Part shown: positions 23,567-31,857 of the stretch, piece by piece
Layout of the letters: each line of letters opens with the position of its first letter
Numbering within the stretch: position 1 is the stretch's first letter
NCBI GenBank assembly: GCA_964503275.1
Contig: CAZCZO010000007.1
Span: forward strand, 62,001-126,000
Direction: 5' to 3'
DNA from: DASRAP01 sp964503275
GTDB lineage: Bacteria > Gemmatimonadota > Gemmatimonadetes > Gemmatimonadales > Gemmatimonadaceae
DNA length: 64,000 nucleotides
Translations under genes and position numbers: made by a program
The notes under the pieces: model-generated
What the model was told of the DNA's origin: nothing
Database searches by the model: none
The model's input: only the letters and a program-made list of their open reading frames with translations

Positions 23567-24715
23567 CTATCTCGCGATGACCTCACGATAGCTGGCCAGC
23601 AGGCGGTCGTACTCCATCTCCCAGGTGAGGCGTTCGGCGTGCCGCCGAGCGCCATCGGCCAGCTGTCGTCGCAGTGCGGGCGCCGTGGCCACGCGCACCA
23701 TGGCGGCCGCCAGTGCCGCAGCATCGTTCGCCGGGTAGGCCAGCCCGTTCTCGTCATGACGCAGATGGTCGCGCACGCCACCTTCGGCGGCCGCGAGGAC
23801 CGGGACGCCCGACGCCATCGACTCGAGCACCACCAGCCCCAGCGTCTCAGTGGTGCTGGCGAACACGAAGGCATCCGCCGTCGCATAGAGGCGCGGCAGC
23901 TCAGTGTCACGCTGCAGATAGCCGAGGAAATGCACGTCGGTGCCGGCGCGCGCCTGCAGCGCGCTGCGCTCGGGCCCTGCGCCCGCGATCACCAACCGTG
24001 TGGAATCAGGTGGCAGCTGCTCGCGCGCCATCGCGTAGGCATCGAGGATCACCTGCACGCCCTTCTCGGCGGCCAGACGGCCGACGTGCAGGAACAGGAA
24101 GCGATCGTCCGCCCCGACGGCGGAACGCAGCTCGGCGTCGCGCTTCGCGGGATGGAAGGTCGTGGTGTCGACGCCACGCCCCCAGACCTCGACGTCGCGG
24201 ATGCCGCGCGCGAGCAGCTCCTCCCGCGCGGGACTGCCTGGGGTGTAGGTGCGTTGCGCGCGCTGGTGGAAGCGCGTGAGGTACGCGGTCACCGTGCCGC
24301 GCATCCACGGCACACCGTACGCCTCCGTGTACTTGCCGAAGTCCGTGTGATAGCTCGTGACCACCGGGATGCCGCTGCGCATCGCTGCGCGCTGCCCCAG
24401 GCGACCGATCACAAATTCGGTGGCGCAGTGCACGAGGTCGGGCCGCAGCGCGCGGACCGTGCGACTGATCGTGCGCGCGTCGGGGCTCGCGACACGGATA
24501 TCCGCGTAGCCCGGCATCGGCGCTGAGGGGATCTGCGTGAGCGAGGCCGCGCCCGCGTCGCCGAAGATGCTGGCGTGCATCGCCTCGGGGTACTTGGGTG
24601 CGATCACATGCACGGTGCAGCCACGGGCTGCGAGCCCGGCCACGGACAAGGCCGTGACGACCGAGACCCCGTTCACCTGCGGGGGATAGGTATCGGTGCA
24701 GTACAGGATGTTCAT
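23567..24715 (-). CDS. GT4-family glycosyltransferase (first paralog)
   Basis: This is a GT-B fold retaining glycosyltransferase using a nucleotide sugar, probably acting on a membrane lipid. Its 382 residues begin MNILYCTDTYPPQVNGVSVV, the Gly-rich acceptor-domain start seen in lipid mannosyl- and glucosyltransferases. VTSYHTDFGKY follows, and the C-terminal donor domain has LHVGRLAAEKGV and the EX7E motif in TTETLGLVVLESMASGVPVL. The ATG at 24715 is preferred because the protein should begin at MNILYC and CAGTTT lies seven bases upstream; an ATG at 24760 would add 15 residues. It is divergent from a phosphatase-type gene and resembles the GT4 at 26326. Confidence 0.92.
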   Translation of the reverse strand: MNILYCTDTYPPQVNGVSVVTALSVAGLAARGCTVHVIAPKYPEAMHASIFGDAGAASLTQIPSAPMPGYADIRVASPDARTISRTVRALRPDLVHCATEFVIGRLGQRAAMRSGIPVVTSYHTDFGKYTEAYGVPWMRGTVTAYLTRFHQRAQRTYTPGSPAREELLARGIRDVEVWGRGVDTTTFHPAKRDAELRSAVGADDRFLFLHVGRLAAEKGVQVILDAYAMAREQLPPDSTRLVIAGAGPERSALQARAGTDVHFLGYLQRDTELPRLYATADAFVFASTTETLGLVVLESMASGVPVLAAAEGGVRDHLRHDENGLAYPANDAAALAAAMVRVATAPALRRQLADGARRHAERLTWEMEYDRLLASYREVIAR

Positions 24716-24722
24716 CGTGGTG

Positions 24723-24728
24723 AAACTG
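24723..24728 (-). promoter_or_regulatory. -10-like hexamer CAGTTT before the GT4 gene
   Basis: On the minus strand CAGTTT ends seven bases before the ATG at 24715, the same element and nearly the same spacing as before the gene at 38524. Confidence 0.3.
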
Positions 24729-24819
24729 TCGTGCGATGCGTACCGGACCGTGACGGTCATGTCACAGCATTGCAATGATCGTGGGCGACGCTTCGGCACA
24801 TCCTCTGGAGTGTCACGGT

Positions 24820-25668
24820 ATGGCGATGTCCTCGGTGATGGTCGAACGGGTGGTCGTCGTGGTCCTGGACGGGCTGCGTCCCGATGCGATTGACCGGTTC
24901 GGGCTGCGACACCTGCAGGCCCTCATGCGCTTGGGCGCCGCGACGCGGTCCGGCCGAACGGTCGCGCCGAGCGTGACGGCCTGTGCCATGACGTCCCTGT
25001 TCACCGGTGCGCAGCCGGAACGTCACGGGATGCGATCGGACCGCTTCCGGATCCCGCGTCCCAGCGGTCGCATCGATCCCATCCCCCAGGTGCTCGCGAG
25101 GCACGGGATTGCGAGTGCCGCCCATATGGCGTCGTTGCCCTGGCTGTTCCGCGGGCTGGGCCGCAGGATCGTGCAGTTGCTCGGGGTGGCCGAGGCGGGC
25201 TTCCACGGGCGGGGCTGCACCGACATCCTGCGCGGCGCGCTGCCCGGACTGCGTGCGCGACGGCACGGATTCACCCTCCTGCATTGGCCCGATGCGGATC
25301 GCGCTGGCCATCGCCACGGCTGGATGTCGGCCGACTATGCGGCGGCGGCGCGGCGCATGGATCAGTCACTGGGCGAACTGGTGGCACAGCTCGATCCCCT
25401 GCGGGACCCGACAACGTTGCTGATCGCGCTCGCCGACCACGGCGGCGGCGGGGTGGATCCGCGGCACCACGACTCGGCGCACCCGCTGGACCGGACGATC
25501 CCGATCGTGTTCGCTGGGGCGAGTGTGGCGCCTGGTCCGCTGGCGTGGCCGGTGTCGCTGCTGGATGTGCCGGCAACCGTGCTCTGGGCGCTGGGTGTGC
25601 AGCGGCCGGAGAGCTATGCCGGGCGGCCGGTCCCCGTGCTGCGGGGCGCGCGCGAGGCGGCGGCGTAG
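24820..25668 (+). CDS. Alkaline-phosphatase-superfamily phosphodiesterase/phosphatase
   Basis: This is a metal-dependent hydrolase of the type I phosphodiesterase/nucleotide pyrophosphatase group. The 282-residue protein shows the metal/nucleophile region VVVVVLDGLRPDAI, the nucleophile-containing APSVTACAMTSLFTGAQP (Thr or Ser as nucleophile), HWPDADRAGHRHG with two metal-ligand Asp/His, and ALADHGGGG with the second metal site. A C-terminal His in DRTIPIVFAG is replaced by the usual PIVF motif context. The ATG at 24820 has GGAG nine bases upstream. No signal peptide is obvious, so it may act in the cytoplasm. It lies inside a suspected glycolipid cluster, and a phospholipid- or nucleotide-type substrate is inferred. 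Confidence 0.85.
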   Translation: MAMSSVMVERVVVVVLDGLRPDAIDRFGLRHLQALMRLGAATRSGRTVAPSVTACAMTSLFTGAQPERHGMRSDRFRIPRPSGRIDPIPQVLARHGIASAAHMASLPWLFRGLGRRIVQLLGVAEAGFHGRGCTDILRGALPGLRARRHGFTLLHWPDADRAGHRHGWMSADYAAAARRMDQSLGELVAQLDPLRDPTTLLIALADHGGGGVDPRHHDSAHPLDRTIPIVFAGASVAPGPLAWPVSLLDVPATVLWALGVQRPESYAGRPVPVLRGAREAAA

Positions 25669-25739
25669 TGCCCGCCGGACCCCTCCGTCGCGGACGCCAG
25701 TGCCGACCGCCGGGCCGGAGGCAGTGACCGGCCGCGGCG

Positions 25740-25761
25740 GCCGTTACACACCTGTAACGGC
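25740..25761. promoter_or_regulatory. 22-bp perfect palindrome, candidate operator
   Basis: GCCGTTACA (25740-25748) and TGTAACGGC (25753-25761) are exact inverted copies separated by CACC. They lie 41 bp before the PAP2 gene. The GTTACA/TGTAAC half sites are AT-richer than the surroundings, which suits a dimeric regulator. A hairpin in the transcript is the alternative. Confidence 0.5.
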
Positions 25762-25802
25762 GGCGACAGCCAACCGTCACCAAGGGGGGCGAAGTTCCGC
25801 GC

Positions 25803-26324
25803 ATGACGATCCCCACGCTGCTCGCCCGACTCGACGCCCGCGACCGTGAGCTCTTCGCCCGATCGGTCGCCTCCGACGCCCCGAGACTGGTCCGCGCCTT
25901 CTGGCTCGGTGTCACCCACGTGGGCGGTGCCACGGCGACCATCAGCATCGTCCTCGCCACTCTGCTCCTGAGCACCGGACCGGCGCACGAGGCTGCGGTC
26001 GATGCCGCCTGGGTGCTGGTGACGACCCACCTGGTCGCGCAGGCGATCAAACGCACCGCGACGCGGCCGCGTCCGACGGGGATGTCGTTCGAGGCGCTGA
26101 TCGCGGCGCCGGACCGCTTCTCGTTCCCGTCGGGGCACAGCATCGCCGCGAGTGCGCTGGCCTTCAGTTTCGCCTGGCACTTGCCGGTACTCGCCCCGGT
26201 GCTGCTGTTGCTCGCGACCTTGGTCGGGGTCTCGCGGGTCCGCCTGGGGGTGCACTATCCCGGCGACGTGTTGGCCGGGCAGTTCATCGCGTTCGTCGGC
26301 ACGCTGATCGTGGTGCTCTGGTAG
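25803..26324 (+). CDS. PAP2-superfamily phosphatase
   Basis: This is a membrane acid phosphatase of the PAP2 type, hydrolysing lipid phosphates such as phosphatidate, phosphatidylglycerophosphate or undecaprenyl diphosphate. The 173-residue protein contains all three signature blocks: KRTATRPRP, then FSFPSGHSIAASALAF with catalytic His, then SRVRLGVHYPGDVLAGQF with the nucleophilic His. Four or five membrane helices are visible. A strong purine-rich AAGGGGGG precedes the ATG. It starts 134 bp after the phosphodiesterase gene, with a palindrome between them, and ends one base before the second GT4. Confidence 0.93.
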   Translation: MTIPTLLARLDARDRELFARSVASDAPRLVRAFWLGVTHVGGATATISIVLATLLLSTGPAHEAAVDAAWVLVTTHLVAQAIKRTATRPRPTGMSFEALIAAPDRFSFPSGHSIAASALAFSFAWHLPVLAPVLLLLATLVGVSRVRLGVHYPGDVLAGQFIAFVGTLIVVLW

Positions 26325-26325
26325 C

Positions 26326-27510
26326 ATGACCATGCCCGCAGTGTCGGGCCGCCACGATTCAGCGGCGGGGATCCGGCTCGCGATCTGCACGGACACCTAC
26401 CTTCCGCAGGTGAACGGGGTGGCGCGGACGATCGACCGGCTGGTGCACGCGGTGGAGTCGCGCGGCGGCGTGGTGCAGGTCGTGACGGTCGCGGACCCCG
26501 ACGCGGAGGCGAGCGCGATGGTGGACCGCATCGCGGCGGTGCCCTTCTGGGCGTACCCGCAACTGCGCGTGGCTGCGCCGGCCGTGCTGGCCGCGCGCCG
26601 TGCGCTGGAGCGCTTCGGACCGACGCTGATCCACGCGGCCACGCCGTTCGGGATCGGGCTCGGCGCCCGCTCGGCGGCCCGGCAGATGGGGGTGCCGCTG
26701 GTGACTTCGTATCACACGCACTTCAGCGCGTATCTGGCGCACTACCGGCTCGACGCGCTGGACGCGGTGTCGTGGCCCTTCCTGCGCTGGTTCCACAACA
26801 GCGGGCTCCGGACCTTCGCCCCGACCGAGACCGTGCGCCAGGAGTTGGTGGAGCAGGGCTTCGCCAACACGCGGGTCTGGTCGCGTGGGGTCGATGCGGC
26901 GCGGTTCGCCCCGCAGCATCGCTCTGCCGCGTGGCGGGCCTCCCTCGGCATTGGCGACGACGAGCTGGTCGCCCTGTACGTGGGCCGCCTCGCTCCGGAG
27001 AAGGGGATCGATGTCGCCGTGGCGGCGATGCACCAGGTCGAGCAGGCGCTGCCCGGGCGCGTGCGGCTGGTGCTGACCGGAGACGGGCCCGCGGAGGAAC
27101 GCGTGCGGGCGACCGCACCGGCGGGGAGCATCTTCACCGGTCGGCTGGACGGGGCTGCGCTGAGCACGATGTACGCCAGCGCTGATCTCTTCGTGTTCCC
27201 CTCGGCGACAGAGACCTTCGGGAACGTGGTGCTGGAGGCCCTGGCAAGCGGACTGGCGGTGATCGCACCCGATGCGGGCCCCACCACCGAGTTCGCCCAT
27301 GTGGGGACGGCCTCGCTCCACGTGGCCGGCCACGCCGACTCCCTGGCCGCGAGGATCCTCGTGCTCGCGACTGACGACACGGCGCGCCAGCGTTTGGCCC
27401 GGGCGGGCCGGCAGGAGGCGCTGCGGCACCGATGGGAGGCGATCTTCGACCAGCTGGTGGCCGAATACCACGAGGTCAACGGGGTGTCGCGGCGGCCCAT
27501 CGCGGGATAG
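26326..27510 (+). CDS. GT4-family glycosyltransferase (second paralog)
   Basis: This is a 394-residue GT-B glycosyltransferase, paralogous to the gene at 23567. It shares the start ICTDTYLPQVNGVARTIDRL, VTSYHTHFSAY, LYVGRLAPEKGIDVAVAAM and the EX7E motif in SATETFGNVVLEALASG. It likely transfers a sugar to a lipid acceptor. The ATG at 26326 comes one base after the PAP2 stop codon, so the two are coupled. Having glycosyltransferase and PAP2 together fits sequential glycolipid synthesis and dephosphorylation of the carrier or product. The sugar and acceptor cannot be read from sequence. Confidence 0.92.
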   Translation: MTMPAVSGRHDSAAGIRLAICTDTYLPQVNGVARTIDRLVHAVESRGGVVQVVTVADPDAEASAMVDRIAAVPFWAYPQLRVAAPAVLAARRALERFGPTLIHAATPFGIGLGARSAARQMGVPLVTSYHTHFSAYLAHYRLDALDAVSWPFLRWFHNSGLRTFAPTETVRQELVEQGFANTRVWSRGVDAARFAPQHRSAAWRASLGIGDDELVALYVGRLAPEKGIDVAVAAMHQVEQALPGRVRLVLTGDGPAEERVRATAPAGSIFTGRLDGAALSTMYASADLFVFPSATETFGNVVLEALASGLAVIAPDAGPTTEFAHVGTASLHVAGHADSLAARILVLATDDTARQRLARAGRQEALRHRWEAIFDQLVAEYHEVNGVSRRPIAG

Positions 27511-27573
27511 TTTGAGGGGTTAGGCTGACGCCCGCGGGGGTCGGCCCGGTCGCAATCCTCGAACGTCTGAGCG

Positions 27574-29046
27574 ATGTCGTCACCGTCCGCTGTCTCCCCG
27601 ACCCCCCGATCGCTGGCCGCCCTGCTGTTCGCGCTGGGGGCCTGTGCCCCCCTGCAGGGCCGCCGCGTTGCGGCGCCGCCGCTGTCGGCGCCGATGTCTG
27701 CGGTCGAGGACGAGCGGGATGCGGAGCCGATCGATACGGTCGTGGTGACGCCGGTCGTGGTGTCGAGGGACCGCGTCGAGATGGAGGCTTGGCGCCTCTT
27801 CGGCGACGTGCCGGGACCGGAGCAGCCCGATGTGGTCGATGTGGCGCTGGGCGATTACACCGGTGACCTCCCCCGGCTGGAGCTCGACGCCTACGCGGAG
27901 CATTCGCGGGTGGAGCACTATCTGCGTCTGTTCAGCGGGACCGCCAAGAGCCGGACCGAGCAGCGCTTGTCGCGCGGCACGCAATACGACGCGATGATCC
28001 GCGCGAAGCTGCGGGCTGGCGGGATCCCCGAGGACTTCCGCTACCTCGCGCTGATCGAGAGCGGCTTCGACCCCGATGCGTACTCCTCGGCCGCGGCCGT
28101 GGGGATGTGGCAGTTCATGGCCGCGACGGCGCGCGGTGTGGGGCTCCGGGTGGACTGGTGGGTGGACGAACGGCGCGATGTCGTGAAGTCCACGGACGCC
28201 GCGGTGGTGTTCCTCAATCAGCTGCAGCGGCAGTTCGGCTCACTGTATCTTGCGGCCGCCGCGTACAATGGTGGGCCGGGCCGTGTGCAGCGTGGGCTGT
28301 CGCGCTTCGCCCGGGAGGTGGACCGCGCCGAGCCCGATGATCGATTCTTCACGCTCGCCACGAAGAACGCGTTGGCGAACGAGACCAAGAACTATGTGCC
28401 GCAGTTGATCGCCGCCGCGTTGATCGGCCGCGACCCTGCGGCCTTCGGGGTGCGTATCGACACGCTGCCCGAGTTCCGCTTCGACGAGGTGATGGTCCCG
28501 GCGTCCACCGCGTTGGCCGCCGTCGCCGTGGCCTGCGCCGTCGACGTGCGTGAGATCGTCGCGCTCAACGGACAGTTGCTGCGCGGGATGACGCCGCCGG
28601 ACCGCGACGAGACACTGGTGCGCGTCCCGCGTGGCTGTGCACCGGGCTTTGCGGAGCGCTTGGCGCTGATGGATCCGGCGGAGCGTGCGGCGGTGGAGAC
28701 GCGCGAGGTGACGAAGGGTGAGACGCTCACGGGTGTGGCGAAGTCCCTGAATCTCACGACGACCGCGTTGCGGCAGTTCAACCCCAAGCTGGTGGTGAAC
28801 GCCAACGGGACGTTGCGGACCGGCACGACCTTGAGCGTTCCCACGGCCGCCGTGCGTGCGGCATGGCGCGCGGTTCCCGACGCGGTGTCGGGCGCGTCGG
28901 GGGGTGGTACGACGCATGTGGTGAAGCGCGGCGACACGCTCGGGGCGATCGCGAAGCGCTATGGCACCACGGTCGCGCGGATCAAGTCGCTGAACGGGAT
29001 GAAGTCGGACCGGCTCGCGGTCGGCAAGCGCTTGCGCGTGCGCTGA
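27574..29046 (+). CDS. mltD: Membrane-bound lytic murein transglycosylase with LysM domains (MltD-like)
   Basis: It cleaves the MurNAc-GlcNAc bond of peptidoglycan with formation of 1,6-anhydro-MurNAc, in the periplasm. The 490 residues begin with a lipoprotein signal (LLFALGACAPLQG). The SLT domain starts around residue 150, with the catalytic Glu in YLALIESGFDPDAYSSAAAV, then VGMWQFMAATARGVGLRVD and AAAYNGGPGRVQRGL. Two LysM peptidoglycan-binding motifs follow: EVTKGETLTGVAKSLNLTT and HVVKRGDTLGAIAKRYGTT at the C-terminus. It ends six bases before the convergent moaC gene, with no room for a terminator. Confidence 0.93.
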   Translation: MSSPSAVSPTPRSLAALLFALGACAPLQGRRVAAPPLSAPMSAVEDERDAEPIDTVVVTPVVVSRDRVEMEAWRLFGDVPGPEQPDVVDVALGDYTGDLPRLELDAYAEHSRVEHYLRLFSGTAKSRTEQRLSRGTQYDAMIRAKLRAGGIPEDFRYLALIESGFDPDAYSSAAAVGMWQFMAATARGVGLRVDWWVDERRDVVKSTDAAVVFLNQLQRQFGSLYLAAAAYNGGPGRVQRGLSRFAREVDRAEPDDRFFTLATKNALANETKNYVPQLIAAALIGRDPAAFGVRIDTLPEFRFDEVMVPASTALAAVAVACAVDVREIVALNGQLLRGMTPPDRDETLVRVPRGCAPGFAERLALMDPAERAAVETREVTKGETLTGVAKSLNLTTTALRQFNPKLVVNANGTLRTGTTLSVPTAAVRAAWRAVPDAVSGASGGGTTHVVKRGDTLGAIAKRYGTTVARIKSLNGMKSDRLAVGKRLRVR

Positions 29047-29052
29047 GCCGCC

Positions 29053-29529
29053 TCAAGGCGCCTCGTAGTCGCCGTGCTGCCCGCCGCGCTTGCGCAGCAG
29101 GCGGATGCCGCGGATCTCCATCCCCTTCTCGGCGGCCTTCGCCATATCGTAGACGGTGAGCAGCGCGACGGAGACGGCGGTGAGCGCCTCCATCTCGACG
29201 CCAGTCGTGGCGACCGTGCGCACATCGGCCACGCAGCGCACACCGGGAATATTGATGTCGGGCTGCAGACTCACCTTGACCTGCGTGAGCGGCAGCGGGT
29301 GACAGAGCGGGATCAGCTCGGCGGTGCGCTTCGCGGCCATCACGCCGGCGAGCTGCGCCACGGTGAGCACATCACCTTTGGCCATGGCGTTGGCCTCGAT
29401 CGCCTTGAGCGTCGCGGGCGACATCACGATCTCGCCGGTGGCGCGGGCCTCGCGTTCGGTGGCGGGCTTGGCGCTGACGTCGACCATGCGGGCGCGCCCG
29501 TCCGCGTCGACGTGTGAGAATTCGGTCAT
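29053..29529 (-). CDS. moaC: Cyclic pyranopterin monophosphate synthase MoaC
   Basis: MoaC converts 3',8-cyclo-GTP to cyclic pyranopterin monophosphate in molybdenum cofactor biosynthesis. The 158-residue protein is full length: MVDVSAKPATEREARATGEI, IPLCHPLPLTQVKV, and GVEMEALTAVSVALLTVYDM followed by AKAAEKGMEI with the conserved Asp and Lys. The start overlaps the holB stop codon by four bases. No other moa or mog gene is in the window, so MoCo capacity is inferred to be completed elsewhere. Confidence 0.96.
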   Translation of the reverse strand: MTEFSHVDADGRARMVDVSAKPATEREARATGEIVMSPATLKAIEANAMAKGDVLTVAQLAGVMAAKRTAELIPLCHPLPLTQVKVSLQPDINIPGVRCVADVRTVATTGVEMEALTAVSVALLTVYDMAKAAEKGMEIRGIRLLRKRGGQHGDYEAP

Positions 29530-30626
29530 GCGACGAGCGGGGCGAGGTCGTCCAACAGGACGGCAGTGGTGAGCGCGGGAGAGATGTTGTTGTAGGCTTC
29601 GGCCTTGGCGTGCTCGACGCGCACGATGGCCAACGCGAGTCGTCGCGCGGCGTCGTCGCGTCCGCTGCGGACGGCGGCTTCGGCTTCGTCGCGCAACAGG
29701 GCGCTGAGCGCGTCGAGCCGGTCGCTGAAGTCACCGCGTGCGCCGGCCACGCCTTGCGTGAACGAGACGGCGTAGCGGTCCACGGCGGCGGCGCGGGCAG
29801 CGTCGAGCATGAGTCCAGCCGCGTGGCGCGCGTCGTCGGTGCTCCGGCCGTCGAGCAGGCGTCCTGGCCGTCCGGCCGCGAGCTGCACGCGCCGATCGAG
29901 GCCGGAGGGGACGCCGGCATCGGTGACCGCGGCGGCGAAGGCGGGCTGTTCGAGCAGGGCAGCGGTCGCCTGCGCCGTGAGCACCGGCACGCGGATCATC
30001 ACGCAGCGTGAGCGGATCGTCGGCAGCAGGGCGCTGGGCTCGCTGGAGGTGAGCAGGATGGTGGTCTGCGGATCCGGCTCTTCGAGCAACTTGAGGAAGG
30101 CATTGGCCGCCGCATCGTTGCCGGCCTGGACCACCATCAGCTCGACGTCGGGCACCAGGATCACGCGCCGCTGGGCCATGGCCGGTCGCAAGGCCGCACG
30201 CTCCACGATGGCCCGTGTGGTGGAGACGAAGTAGCCCTCACTGCCCGCCGCAGGCCGCCACAGCGCCGGCGTCTCCGCATCGGCGCGCTTGCCGCCACTG
30301 ACGCGCTCGGCGATGCCCTCGGCCATGTCCTCCATCACGTCGAGCGTGTCCGGCTTCGACTTCTTGAGGCTCTTCCGCGGCACATACCACTGCAGGTCGG
30401 GGTGCGCCCCCATCTCCACGTAGCGGCAGTGCTGGCAGCTGCCGCACGCGCCCTGTGCGCTGGGCGTCTCGCAGAGGAGTCGCTGGGCGAGCCAGAGCGC
30501 CAGGCGCTCCTTCCCCGTGCCGGCCTCGCCGTGGAAGAGCAGGGCGGCGGGCAGGCGGTCACGCCCGACCGCGTCCAGCAGGCGCGCCCGGATGGCGTCG
30601 TGACCGATCAGGGGAATGAGAGGCAC
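29526..30626 (-). CDS. holB: DNA polymerase III subunit delta'
   Basis: HolB is a clamp-loader subunit that opens the beta clamp together with delta and the DnaX ATPases. The 366-residue protein has LIGHDAIRARLLDAV, a degenerate P-loop GEAGTGKERLALWLAQ, and a zinc-ribbon CGSCQHC with an upstream Cys. LLEEPDPQTTILLTSSEPSA and TIRSRC, the SRC motif, follow. An insertion of about 40 residues (RKSLKKSKPD and following) sits between zinc ribbon and ATPase core. The GTG at 30626 has TAACAT six bases upstream. It heads a two-gene unit with moaC. Confidence 0.93.
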   Translation of the reverse strand: MPLIPLIGHDAIRARLLDAVGRDRLPAALLFHGEAGTGKERLALWLAQRLLCETPSAQGACGSCQHCRYVEMGAHPDLQWYVPRKSLKKSKPDTLDVMEDMAEGIAERVSGGKRADAETPALWRPAAGSEGYFVSTTRAIVERAALRPAMAQRRVILVPDVELMVVQAGNDAAANAFLKLLEEPDPQTTILLTSSEPSALLPTIRSRCVMIRVPVLTAQATAALLEQPAFAAAVTDAGVPSGLDRRVQLAAGRPGRLLDGRSTDDARHAAGLMLDAARAAAVDRYAVSFTQGVAGARGDFSDRLDALSALLRDEAEAAVRSGRDDAARRLALAIVRVEHAKAEAYNNISPALTTAVLLDDLAPLVA

Positions 30627-30632
30627 GGTTGG

Positions 30633-30638
30633 ATGTTA
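30633..30638 (-). promoter_or_regulatory. -10-like hexamer TAACAT, leaderless-type promoter of holB
   Basis: On the minus strand TAACAT is followed by CCAACC and then the GTG start at 30626: six-base spacing, as for uvrA and lon. Confidence 0.45.
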
Positions 30639-30689
30639 CCCGGCGGGGGGCGTGACAGGAAGCACGCGCCGCGCGAACTCGTCAAGAAA

Positions 30690-30714
30690 TCGATATATTT
30701 CGGGGATATATCGA
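30690..30714. promoter_or_regulatory. AT-rich inverted repeat upstream of the NhaR-like gene
   Basis: TCGATATAT (30690-30698) and ATATATCGA (30706-30714) are perfect inverted copies around TTCGGGG, ending 11 bp before the ATG at 30726. Such AT content is exceptional in this DNA. It contains T-N11-A patterns typical of LysR-type binding sites and may double as the -10 region. Confidence 0.6.
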
Positions 30715-30725
30715 CGAGACCGAAT

Positions 30726-31676
30726 ATGCAGCCGCTCAACTACCACCATCTGCTGTATTTCTGGACCGTGGCGCGTGAGGGGTCGATCGCGAAGGCCTCC
30801 CACGCGCTCGGGCTGGCGCAGCCGACCATCAGCGGGCAGATCCGCGCGTTGGAGCAGTCGGTGGGGCAGCAGTTGTTCCAGCGGGCTGGGCGTAACCTGG
30901 TCCTGACCGAGATCGGGACGCTGACGTTCCGCTACGCCGAGGAGATCTTCGGGCTGGGGCGCGAGTTGCAGGAGACGCTGCGGGGTCAGCGCGAGGGCGG
31001 TCCGAACCGGGTGCTGATCGGCGTGGCGGACCAACTGCCCAAGTTGCTCGTGCGCCGCTTGCTGGAGCCGGTCCTGGCCGTCGGACAGCCGCTGCGGGTG
31101 GTGGTGCGCGAAGGCTCGGTGGACCGCCTCATGGGTGACCTGTCGATCCACGCGCTCGATGTGGTGCTCAGTGATACGCCGGTGGCGCCGACGGTGAAGG
31201 TCCGGGCGTTCACGCATCCGTTGGGCGAGAGTACGGTGTCACTGTTCGCGGTGCCCGCCATGGCGGCGGAGGCGCGGCGCGACTTCCCGCGCGGGTTGAC
31301 TGGGATGCCCTTCGTCGCACCGTCCGACGGTTCTGCGATGCGCCGCGCGCTCGAGCGCTGGATGGTGGCACAGGGCATCCGTCCGCGCTTCGTGGCCGAG
31401 ATCGATGACTCGGGCTTGATGAAGAGTCTGGGCGAGGCGGGGCACGGGGTGTTCGCGGCGCCGAGCGTGGTGGCCGCCGAGGTGGTGGCGAAGTACGGCG
31501 TGGAGGAGATCGCGTCGCTCGACGACGTGCATGAGCAGTTCTACGCGATCAGTGTGGACCGGCAGTTGACGCACCCGGCGGTCGTCGCGATCTGCGATGC
31601 GGCGCGACAGCGGGTGTTCGACGCGCCACGCGCGACGCCCGCGCCCGGCGCGCGCTCCTCGGCGGTGCGCCGGTGA
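30726..31676 (+). CDS. nhaR: LysR-family regulator, NhaR-like
   Basis: This is a 316-residue LysR-type transcription factor. The N-terminal helix-turn-helix reads LNYHHLLYFWTVAREGSIAK then LGLAQPTISGQIRALEQSVG. This wording (YHHLLYFWTVAREGS) is characteristic of the NhaR branch, which senses Na+ and activates the antiporter NhaA in E. coli. The substrate-binding domain follows, and the tail is Ala/Pro/Arg-rich. The ATG at 30726 lies just after an AT-rich palindrome. The long open frame upstream belongs to the antisense of holB. No antiporter is adjacent, so targets are unknown; the CPA2 antiporter at 22168 is a distant candidate. Confidence 0.88.
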   Translation: MQPLNYHHLLYFWTVAREGSIAKASHALGLAQPTISGQIRALEQSVGQQLFQRAGRNLVLTEIGTLTFRYAEEIFGLGRELQETLRGQREGGPNRVLIGVADQLPKLLVRRLLEPVLAVGQPLRVVVREGSVDRLMGDLSIHALDVVLSDTPVAPTVKVRAFTHPLGESTVSLFAVPAMAAEARRDFPRGLTGMPFVAPSDGSAMRRALERWMVAQGIRPRFVAEIDDSGLMKSLGEAGHGVFAAPSVVAAEVVAKYGVEEIASLDDVHEQFYAISVDRQLTHPAVVAICDAARQRVFDAPRATPAPGARSSAVRR

Positions 31677-31746
31677 CCTGATCGCTGCGTCGGTGACGTG
31701 TGCGTTGCGCCGGTGACGTGATTGTTGCGCCGTGTGACGCGCGCGC
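31667..31746 (+). repeat. Four tandem 20-bp degenerate repeats upstream of a TonB receptor gene
   Basis: Units begin at 31667, 31687, 31707 and 31727. The best pair shares GCGCCGGTGAC(C/G)TGAT, and unit 4 is more diverged. The first unit overlaps the stop codon of the NhaR-like gene. Exact 20-bp periodicity puts the GGTGAC core on about the same DNA face. It may be a binding-site array or a recent slippage duplication. Confidence 0.6.
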
Positions 31747-31857
31747 GCCTGTCGTGTGACGCGTTCGGAACGCCGTCGTGGTGGCATTGCGCGGAGTGGG
31801 GGTGAATTTGGAGCCTGTTCGCTTGGTCCGTGTCTCCCCACTCCTCACCACACTGAC

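Noticed and set aside
30402..30725. N-terminal extension of the NhaR-like regulator
   Set aside because: It is antisense to holB; LysR proteins of this branch start at the LNYHHLLYFW region.
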